Part shown: in pieces, positions 1 to 5,305 of the stretch | Layout of the letters: every line of letters starts with the position of its first letter | How positions within the stretch are numbered: position 1 is the stretch's first letter | From: Candidatus Melainabacteria bacterium | Lineage (GTDB): Bacteria > Actinomycetota > Actinomycetes > Mycobacteriales > Pseudonocardiaceae | Length of the DNA stretch: 8,382 nt | Reading direction: 5' to 3' | Assembly: GCA_903970565.1 (NCBI GenBank) | Contig: CAJCJE010000934.1 | Coordinates: forward strand, 1 to 8,382 | Position numbers and translations under genes: made by a program | Notes under the pieces: generated by a model | Databases searched by the model: none | What the model saw: the letters and a program-made list of their open reading frames with translations, nothing else | What the model was told of the DNA's origin: nothing

Positions 1-1218
1 GCTGGTCTGCGCAAGGGCGAAGCGGCTCGGCAGGCGTTCGACGTGTTCTTGCAGCGTCCTGCGACGTACCGCAACGCGGTGTGGGAAACCGACCATGTCG
101 AGGTGCCGGTCGAGGTCGACGTGGCCGGCGAACTGGTCAAACCGTGGGTGACGTGGTTTGTTGACGTGGCCACCGACGCGGTGTGCGGGACGGCGGTCAC
201 CGCAGGTCCGCCGAGCCGGGAGAGCATCCTGGCGGCGTTGCGGGCTGCGATCACCCTGGCGGAGCCGTACGGGCCTCCGGGAGGGTTGCCGGGGCGGGTG
301 CGCATAGACCGGGGCCGGGATTTCCTGTCGAAGACGGTCGCCGCGGCGTTGGGGGTGTTCGCGGTCGAGGTCGAGCCGCTGCCCGGCTACACGCCGCATT
401 TGAAGGGCACGGTGGAAACTCTCAATGGGGCGGCCGAGAAGATGTTCTTCGCCGCGTTGCCCCGCTACACCCACGCGCCGACGTTGCAGAATCGGCGGCC
501 GGCCGACCCGGACGCTCCCGCGCTGACCTACGAGGCCTTCGTGGTGGAGTTGTTGGGCTGGGTCCGCTGGTGGAACGACCACGCGATGCCGGCGTTGGAC
601 GGGCGCAGCCCGCTGGTGGCGTGGCTGGATGACCCGACCCCGCTGGTCACGGTGCCGGCGCAGGATCTGCGGTTGTTCACGCTGGAAGACGACGGCCGGA
701 CCCGGAAGATCACCACGAAGGGCGTGGGTTGGGGCCGCAACCGACACTATGTCGCGGATTGGATGACCGGCCGGGTCGGCACCGCGGTGCGGTTGCGGTA
801 CATGCCGCATCACGATCACGAAGTCGAGGTGTTCGACGCGCGCACCGGCGAGCATCTGGGCGCAGCAGTGCTGTCGAACCAGGCCAGCACGGAACAGATC
901 GGCGCGGTCCGCCGAGCGCGGGCTACCCGGCGCCGGCGGTTGGCCGCCGACCTGCGGGCGGCGGAGAAATCCCGTCGGGCCCGGTATGCCGCCTCGACCA
1001 CGCCCGAGCCGGCCCAACGGCTGGGCGCGCTCACCGTGGCCGAAGTCGCGGGAGAACTCGCCGAGGCCGAAGTAGATGACCTGGCGCGGCTGGCACGGCC
1101 GAACCTGTTGCCGTCGGCGCCGCCTCCCTCGGACTGGGTGCTGCCGATCGACCTCGACCGGGTGGACCTGGGCACCGGTGACACCGGACTGGACAGTGAG
1201 GGGCGGGAATCGCGGTGA
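1..1218 (+). CDS. D,D-35-E transposase (Mu/TnsB/TniA-like), 5' end outside window
   Basis: This is the C-terminal part of an rve-fold transposase that would cut and join the transposon ends. The frame is open from base 1, so the N-terminal DNA-binding domains lie upstream; the GTG at 43 is internal. The catalytic triad is visible: Asp at 91-93 (in WETDHVEV), Asp at 307-309 (in VRIDRGRDF) and Glu at 415-417 (in GTVETLNG), with exactly 35 residues between the second Asp and the Glu. A Mu-transposase C-terminal beta-barrel follows at about 703-870 (KITTKGVGWGRNRHYV through the VGTAVRLRY strand). After it comes an Arg-rich helix (about 905-990) and an acidic, proline-containing tail, the region that in Mu and Tn7 relatives contacts the ATPase. 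The stop overlaps the next start by 4 bp. The family call is secure; the exact subfamily is not. Confidence 0.9.
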   Translation, partial: AGLRKGEAARQAFDVFLQRPATYRNAVWETDHVEVPVEVDVAGELVKPWVTWFVDVATDAVCGTAVTAGPPSRESILAALRAAITLAEPYGPPGGLPGRVRIDRGRDFLSKTVAAALGVFAVEVEPLPGYTPHLKGTVETLNGAAEKMFFAALPRYTHAPTLQNRRPADPDAPALTYEAFVVELLGWVRWWNDHAMPALDGRSPLVAWLDDPTPLVTVPAQDLRLFTLEDDGRTRKITTKGVGWGRNRHYVADWMTGRVGTAVRLRYMPHHDHEVEVFDARTGEHLGAAVLSNQASTEQIGAVRRARATRRRRLAADLRAAEKSRRARYAASTTPEPAQRLGALTVAEVAGELAEAEVDDLARLARPNLLPSAPPPSDWVLPIDLDRVDLGTGDTGLDSEGRESR

Positions 1219-2051
1219 CGACAACCAACGCTGACGTGACGGGAGCCGTCACAGCGGATGCTTCCGTCACACCGGAGGTCGCCCACCTCGACCAGGGTGA
1301 CGCCGACCGCGACGATCACTACCTGCGCTTGGCGGGAGCGCGGGTCGTGGCCACCGACGCGCTGTTGAGGGTGCGCGACAACCTCGCCGACGTCCTGGCG
1401 GCGAAGGCGATGATGTGCGTGCACGGAGACGCCGGGCTGGGCAAGACGCTGTCGGTGAACGCCTCGCTGCGGGAACTGGCCCCGGAAACGGTGTGCCGGG
1501 TGCAGTTCCGGGCCCGGCCGACTCCGCGCGACATCCGCCACGAGTTGTTCCGGGCCCTGGATATTGGCGGGGAGCCGCCGAGTAAGCCGATCGAGTTCGA
1601 CGGAGTGCTCAAAGACGTTCTGCGGCAACGGTTTCGTGTGTTGGTGTGCGACGAGGCCCAGTGGCTGTCGCGAGAGTGTTTCGAGTACTGGCGCCACCTC
1701 TGGGATGACCGCGCGACCGACATCGCGATCGTGTTCGTCGGCGGCGGGGACTGCTACCAGGTGCTGCGCCGCGAACCGATGCTCTCCTCGCGGGTGTACG
1801 TGTGGCAGGAGTTTCAGCGGATGCCGCGCGAGCAGGTGCTGCGGGTGATCCGTGCGTACCACCCGATCTGGAAACACACCGATCCCGACGTGATCGCGTT
1901 CGCCGACACTCATGCCGGGCACGGCAACTTCCGTGCCTGGGCAAAGATCACCGCGCACGCCGCGCGGGCACTGACTCGCCTGGACCGGCAGGTGGTCGAC
2001 CAAGAGGTGCTGGGCTGGGTGTTCTCGAAGCTGTCCGGACGCGCCGGATGA
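1215..2051 (+). CDS. AAA+ ATPase of transposition, TnsC/TniB/MuB-like
   Basis: Its likely role is ATP-dependent target-DNA binding and activation of the upstream transposase. The 278-residue protein has a Walker A motif GDAGLGKT at residues 71-78, a Walker B motif VLVCDE at 142-147, a sensor-1-like strand IAIVFVGGG at 170-178 and a candidate arginine finger at Arg193 (SSRV). A helical C-terminal lid follows. The GTG start at 1215 overlaps the transposase stop (GTGA) and has a G-rich ribosome-binding stretch at 1198-1207, about 7 bases upstream. Length and motif spacing fit the TniB/TnsC group (AAA_22-like). Compared with the tniB at 6979, the P-loop (GDAGLGKT versus GPTNNGKS) and flanking sequence differ clearly, so it is a separate lineage and not a recent duplicate. 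Confidence 0.88.
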   Translation: MTTTNADVTGAVTADASVTPEVAHLDQGDADRDDHYLRLAGARVVATDALLRVRDNLADVLAAKAMMCVHGDAGLGKTLSVNASLRELAPETVCRVQFRARPTPRDIRHELFRALDIGGEPPSKPIEFDGVLKDVLRQRFRVLVCDEAQWLSRECFEYWRHLWDDRATDIAIVFVGGGDCYQVLRREPMLSSRVYVWQEFQRMPREQVLRVIRAYHPIWKHTDPDVIAFADTHAGHGNFRAWAKITAHAARALTRLDRQVVDQEVLGWVFSKLSGRAG

Positions 2052-3684
2052 GCCGACGCGGTCCTGAGCCGATCGCGGTCGTCGCGGACAAGGCGACCGC
2101 GGCGTTGGCCGCGACCAGCCCCGTGCATCCGGGTGACGGGTGGGACGACGAGGTCCGACCGACCGAGCCGCGACCAGTGACGGTGCTGCTCGATCCCGAC
2201 GACGACGCCGCGGTCACCGCAGCACTGCTGGCCGCGCACTGGCCGGCGGCGGGTCGGGTCACCGTGCACCCGACGCCGTCGACGTCGTCGCCGAACGCGT
2301 TGGCCCTCGACGTTCTCGCCGGGCTGGGGTTCCCGGTGAACCGGCTGGCCGAGGAGAAGATCTCGGGCGGTGTTCCGGTCTGGCAGGTCCTCGCCGCGTG
2401 GATGGGCGCCGACGAGATCGAGCAGGTCGTGGTGCTGCGGGCGCACACCCTGTCGGAGACCGGGTGGTGGCGGCTGTTGGAGTTGCGTGAGCGCACCGGT
2501 ATCGAGTTGGTGATGGTGTGGCACGCGGCCGCCGGGCTCAAGCCGTGGGAGCGGTTCCTGCTCGACGTACCGCACCGGGAGACCCGCGACGTCGCGACGG
2601 TGATCGACCCGGACCGGTTGCCACCCAACGACTCCGACCTCGCAACGGGCCTCACCGAGGATGAGGCGGAACCGGTGGCGGGCATACCCCGCTGGGAGCT
2701 GCCGCCGCTGCCCGAGGGCGATGTCACCAGTTTCCGCGCCGAGGCGTTCCGTGAGCTCTCGGCACCGCAGTTCGCGCGGGTGGACGACGAATACCAGTAC
2801 GGGCTTCGCGCGGCCTGTCGGTGGCTGTCGGGGCACGCCGAACAGACCTACGCGCTCATGAGCATGGTGGAGCCGGGGCACTACCTGCGCCCGCTGCTGC
2901 CCGACTCGGTGGGCGGCGCGCAGGCTGCCGCCGGGATCGAGCTGCTGGAGTCCCGCTACCAGCCGAGTGTCCTGCGCGCGGTGGCCGGTGGGCTGCTGTG
3001 CGTCGGGCGGGACGGGCACGGCCGCGAATATCCGAGGCGGTTCACCGACGACATCGGATTGCAGGTGTTCCTCGGCGGTGTGGTGGCCGAAACGTGGTCC
3101 CGCCGCCACGCCATCGCCCGGCTGCGCGGCGCGCAGGCCGGCGCGATGCTGCACGGGGTCCTGCTCGCGCTGCCCTCCAACCTGCCGAGCCGTGCCGGTC
3201 CGGGCCTGGGGACCGTGCCGTTCGACCACGAGACCGCCGACCGTATCCGTGCCCGGATCGCCAGCCCGGTGCACGCTGCCGCGCTGGCCGCCGCGCTGTT
3301 CACCGGTTGCACCCCGGGCAGCCTGGCCACCGCGGTCACGATCGAGACGTTGTCGCAAGACGCGAGATTGTTCGCGGTGCCCGGCCCTGGCCCCAGTTAT
3401 AGCCGGCGCGACGGTGCCAACACGGCGGTGTTCGTCGTGCCCGAGCCCGCCCGGCCGATGTTCGCCGCGGCACGAGCATTCCTGCGGCTGCGCGACACCC
3501 GCCGCATCGCCGGCTGTTGTATGCGGGCATCGGCAAGGACAACGAGATCCTGCACGCCAGCGCCGAGTCCGCCGACCTGCCACTGCCGGTCACGGGCGAG
3601 CACCTGTACGACTCCTGGACCGCCGCCACCACGGCGTGGTGGATCGGTACCCACCTGCACCACCCAGGGGTTGATCCCCGATGA
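2048..3684 (+). CDS. Unknown 545-residue transposon protein with degenerate AAA-like N-terminus; frameshifted
   Basis: I do not recognise a named family. The ATG at 2048 overlaps the ATPase stop (ATGA). The frame is open to about 3499, then coding character moves to the -1 frame and ends at the TGA 3682-3684, which overlaps the next ATG. Restoring one C in the run at 3498-3500 gives one 545-residue protein. Residues about 44-165 follow the layout of the neighbouring ATPase: a strand VTVLL where the P-loop strand should be, the helix pattern of NALALDVLAGLGFPV matching DIRHELFRALDIGG, a strand VVVLRAHTL matching VLVCDEAQW, and IELVMVWHA matching the sensor-1 strand. The Walker A and B residues are absent, so ATP hydrolysis is unlikely. 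Residues about 230-545 are largely helical and unassigned. By position it may be a structural or targeting partner of the transposase/ATPase pair. Without the frame repair, translation would run to 3955 through low-complexity Arg/Pro/Thr sequence. Confidence 0.72.
3497..3500 (+). other. Apparent one-base deletion (frameshift site)
   Basis: Before this point the frame starting at 2048 reads a plausible helix ending FLRLRDT. After it that frame becomes Arg/Cys/Thr/Pro-rich, while the -1 frame reads PPHRRLLYAGIGKDNEILHA and continues to a TGA placed exactly over the next start codon. Adding one C to the short C run joins the two parts without a gap. No X-XXY-YYZ slippery heptamer is present, so a deletion or a sequencing/assembly error is more likely than programmed frameshifting. 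Confidence 0.8.
3666..3679 (+). promoter_or_regulatory. Ribosome-binding site inside a small hairpin before the HTH gene
   Basis: AGGGG at 3666-3670 sits 10 bases before the ATG at 3681. Its GGGG (3667-3670) can pair with CCCC (3676-3679) across a TTGAT loop. The hairpin could hide the ribosome-binding site unless a ribosome finishing the upstream gene opens it, in line with the 4-bp ATGA overlap. The stem is only 4 bp, so this is tentative. Confidence 0.35.
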
Positions 3685-4499
3685 CCGTCCGGACGCACCG
3701 CGTACCCCACGCCGCGCTGAACATGCCGTTGATCCGCGCTCGGGTCGCCGCCCTGGGACTGGTCGACAGCCAGATCACGGACACGCTCGGCGTCTCGGTC
3801 TACGACCTCGGTCGCGACCCGGACTTCCGTGCGGTGAGCCTGACCATCCTGGTGCGGCTCTCGCGGCTGCTCGACGTGCCGCTCGACGACCTGGTCATCA
3901 CCAACGACCCGCAGATCCAGGCACTCGACCAGCCCGCACCCGACAGCCCGGCTGAGGATGGGGCGCAGGGCGAGGTCGCTGACGATCAGTTGTTACTGGG
4001 GCTGATCGCCACCTTCAACAGCCTGCACGTCCCGCGCATCCTCCGGCTGCTGGGCTGGACGGGGCCGCGCCTGGATGCTGCACTGACGGTGATCGGCGAG
4101 CACCTGGCGCCCACCGCGCTGCGAGTGGTGGCCACCGACCAGCGGCTGACCCTGATGCTGCGCCCGGACGTCCTGCCCGCCGTGGTGCGCTCCCAGTTCG
4201 AGCACGAGAACCTCGTCGACTACCCGCTGGACTCGAACACCGCCGTCTCCGTCTTGGAGTTGGTGCGCGAGAAGATCCTCGAACCCTTCCCTGAAAACAG
4301 GGACAACCGCGAGTACACCCGGCCCACCACCTTCGACGCTGTCTATCTGGTCGGAGCCCGACTCGCTGTGCCGGCCGCGCCCACTGCCGACGGCTCGGCT
4401 ACCGGCGCCGTCGAGATCCACCCGGACGTCCTGTTCGCTCTGGGGCTCATCGGCGCCCCGGCAACCGCACCGCGACCGGCGAACCACCACGCCACGTAA
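3681..4499 (+). CDS. XRE-like HTH plus probable winged-helix DNA-binding protein
   Basis: The 272-residue protein has an N-terminal region (about 16-72) with the helix spacing of a Cro/C1 (XRE) helix-turn-helix, including SQITDTLGVSVYDL as the likely turn and recognition helix and VRLSRLLDVPLDDLV as the closing helices. After an acidic Pro-rich linker (about 82-101), residues about 102-160 look like a winged helix: helices around LLLGLIATF, PRILRLLGW and GPRLDAALTVIGEHL, then a beta hairpin LRVVATDQRLTLML. The remaining C-terminal part is unassigned. No signal peptide or membrane segment is seen, so it should be cytoplasmic. As last gene of the coupled transposition operon it could repress the operon, bind the transposon ends or choose the target. 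The sequence does not separate these options, and no name can be given. Confidence 0.78.
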   Translation: MTVRTHRVPHAALNMPLIRARVAALGLVDSQITDTLGVSVYDLGRDPDFRAVSLTILVRLSRLLDVPLDDLVITNDPQIQALDQPAPDSPAEDGAQGEVADDQLLLGLIATFNSLHVPRILRLLGWTGPRLDAALTVIGEHLAPTALRVVATDQRLTLMLRPDVLPAVVRSQFEHENLVDYPLDSNTAVSVLELVREKILEPFPENRDNREYTRPTTFDAVYLVGARLAVPAAPTADGSATGAVEIHPDVLFALGLIGAPATAPRPANHHAT

Positions 4500-4538
4500 G
4501 CTGTACATCTCGCGGAATATCCAACGTTTTAGGGGTCT

Positions 4539-4571
4539 GACCAGCACTGATACCGGTCAGGTGTGCTGGTC
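4539..4571 (+). terminator. Hairpin between convergent genes, possible terminator
   Basis: GACCAGCAC (4539-4547) is perfectly complementary to GTGCTGGTC (4563-4571). An inner TGA/TCA pairing (4548-4550 with 4557-4559) closes a six-base loop. It lies 40 bases after the left operon ends and overlaps the 3' end of the converging minus-strand gene. There is no T run on either side, so it would have to act as the U-tract-less kind often proposed in actinobacteria. A role as a recombination site was also considered. Confidence 0.45.
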
Positions 4572-5072
4572 GTCGTCGAAGTGCTCGACCTCGTGTTGGA
4601 GGGTGATGACGTCGGCGTGCTGCTCGATCGTGGTGAGCAGCTGCCGAGCGATCAGCTCGTTGGGCCACGCCTCGACCGGGATCGGACCGACCAGGTACCC
4701 AGTGAGCCACAGGCGGGCCAGCATGTTGGCCGCGCACAGCTGCATCCGCGCGAAGTACGCCGGATCGCTGGCGGTCTCGACCCCGGCCGGGGCGTCACCG
4801 AGGTTGGCAACAACCTGGCTGGCACGCGCATAAAGCGTGTTCGGGTCGGCGATGGTGGCGTGGTCGGCGAACCGTACGGCGAGGCCGTCTACCAACGTCG
4901 TCATGATCAGGCCGGTGCCCTGCACCAGTTTGAGGGCCTTCTCCACGTCGTCGCCAACATCGGCGCTGGCCTGGCGGAGGGTTTTCCGGGCAAGGTCGGT
5001 GATCAGCTGGAGGTCGAGCATCGTCAGCTGAATCAGCCCATCGGCAGGACCGAGGTCGTCGGGGCCAGCCAC
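4557..5072 (-). CDS. Hypothetical protein, helical, unknown function
   Basis: A 171-residue protein read from a GTG at 5072-5070 to a TGA at 4559-4557, converging on the left operon. An ATG at 5021-5019 (residue 18, MLDLQLITDLAR) is a good alternative start because the clearly structured part begins there; neither start has a strong ribosome-binding site. The sequence looks like one compact, mostly alpha-helical soluble domain: ARKTLRQASADVGDDVEKA, a hydrophobic GLIMTTLVDGLAVRF helix, MQLCAANMLARLWLTGYLVG, then an acidic end (EVEHFDDDQHT). No signal peptide, cofactor motif or DNA-binding motif is evident. It lies outside the Tn402-like terminus at 5186, so it is flanking DNA or cargo of the left element. 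It is called because its composition is protein-like, unlike the Arg/Pro-rich antisense frames elsewhere in the window. Confidence 0.68.
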   Translation of the reverse strand: MAGPDDLGPADGLIQLTMLDLQLITDLARKTLRQASADVGDDVEKALKLVQGTGLIMTTLVDGLAVRFADHATIADPNTLYARASQVVANLGDAPAGVETASDPAYFARMQLCAANMLARLWLTGYLVGPIPVEAWPNELIARQLLTTIEQHADVITLQHEVEHFDDDQHT

Positions 5073-5145
5073 CGCACCAGCATCCGCCCGAATGTGCTCG
5101 GCGGGAAGGGCGCTCGACGTTCGGTGTGGCCGCCAGCCGACCGTG

Positions 5146-5181
5146 CACAGGTCTCTAAAACGATCGTTTTACGGACCCATG
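5146..5181. repeat. 36-bp imperfect dyad with 16-bp AT-rich perfect palindrome
   Basis: TAAAACGATCGTTTTA at 5156-5171 is a perfect palindrome. The symmetry continues outwards after two mismatches with GGTC (5150-5153) against GACC (5174-5177), and after two more with CA (5146-5147) against TG (5180-5181), giving 14 of 18 matched pairs. Such a two-layer dyad suggests a dimeric or tetrameric protein site: an operator for the minus-strand gene that starts 74 bases away, or a serine-recombinase-type site. It ends 5 bases short of the Tn402-like terminus. Confidence 0.7.
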
Positions 5182-5185
5182 TTGC

Positions 5186-5210
5186 TGTCGATGTCCGAAG
5201 TCGTGTGCAC
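5186..5210 (+). repeat. Terminal inverted repeat (IRt-like) of the Tn402-like element
   Basis: The 25 bases start with TGTCG and contain GAAG, CG and a final TGCAC at the same spacing as the Tn402 IRt. By my recollection of that sequence, 19 of 25 positions agree. The repeat points into tniA, as IRt does. The outer TGTC marks the likely cleavage end at 5186. The comparison rests on memory and not on an alignment search. Confidence 0.72.
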
Positions 5211-5225
5211 AGCTGAGCTGGGCTT

Positions 5226-5241
5226 TCGTCGTGGTGTGCAG
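5226..5241 (+). repeat. Second TniA-site-like repeat (weak)
   Basis: TCGTCGTGGTGTGCAG agrees with the last 16 bases of the terminal repeat at 11 of 16 positions and lies 31 bases further in (TGCA to TGCA), about three helical turns. Tn5053-family ends carry extra transposase-binding repeats inside the terminal one. The match is modest and could be partly chance. Confidence 0.4.
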
Positions 5242-5265
5242 AGGAGTTCGGGTCATCGCGTTGTA

Positions 5266-5283
5266 CTGAAGTCGCCTGCACTA
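5266..5283 (+). repeat. Third TniA-site-like repeat, next to tniA start
   Basis: CTGAAGTCGCCTGCACTA agrees with the inner half of the terminal repeat at 13 of 16 positions. It also resembles the second repeat of Tn402 IRt (recalled core GAAGCCGACTGCACTA, 14 of 16). It lies 40 bases after the second repeat and ends 23 bases before the first possible tniA start, so transposase binding here could also control tniA transcription. Confidence 0.62.
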
Positions 5284-5305
5284 CGGTCACATCGACCATG
5301 ATCGT

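Larger units (their letters stand above)
1..4499 (+). mobile_element. Left Mu/Tn7-like transposition module, no TniQ, left part cut by window
   Basis: Four same-strand genes (D,D-35-E transposase, AAA+ ATPase, 545-residue unknown, HTH/winged-helix protein) are linked by 4-bp overlaps at 1215-1218, 2048-2051 and 3681-3684, so they were probably translated as one unit. A transposase followed directly by a small AAA+ ATPase is the core of Mu, Tn7, Tn552 and Tn5053 elements. The last two genes take the place where TniQ/TnsD would be expected. I could not identify terminal inverted repeats for this module: its left side is outside the window and no convincing end was found between 4500 and 4560. 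The stated bounds are only the gene span. Confidence 0.6.

Noticed and set aside
3491..3505. Programmed -1 ribosomal frameshift
   Set aside because: No slippery heptamer in register and no clear downstream stem-loop was seen. A lost C in a short C run is simpler.
1910..3583. Long antisense open frame of 557 codons on the minus strand
   Set aside because: Its translation is rich in Arg, Gly, His, Gln and Pro without domain pattern, and it lies opposite a well-structured gene in a coupled operon. Long antisense frames are expected at this GC content.
3685..3955. Continuation of the third gene in the unshifted frame to 3955
   Set aside because: The tail is Arg/Pro/Thr/His-rich and overlaps the HTH gene by about 270 bases. 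The -1 frame with its ATGA junction explains the region better.
4500..4560. Tn402-like terminus closing the left module
   Set aside because: The segment after the HTH gene lacks the reverse-complement TGCAG/CTTC/GACA pattern expected of such an end; only a short TGTACA palindrome (4502-4507) is present.
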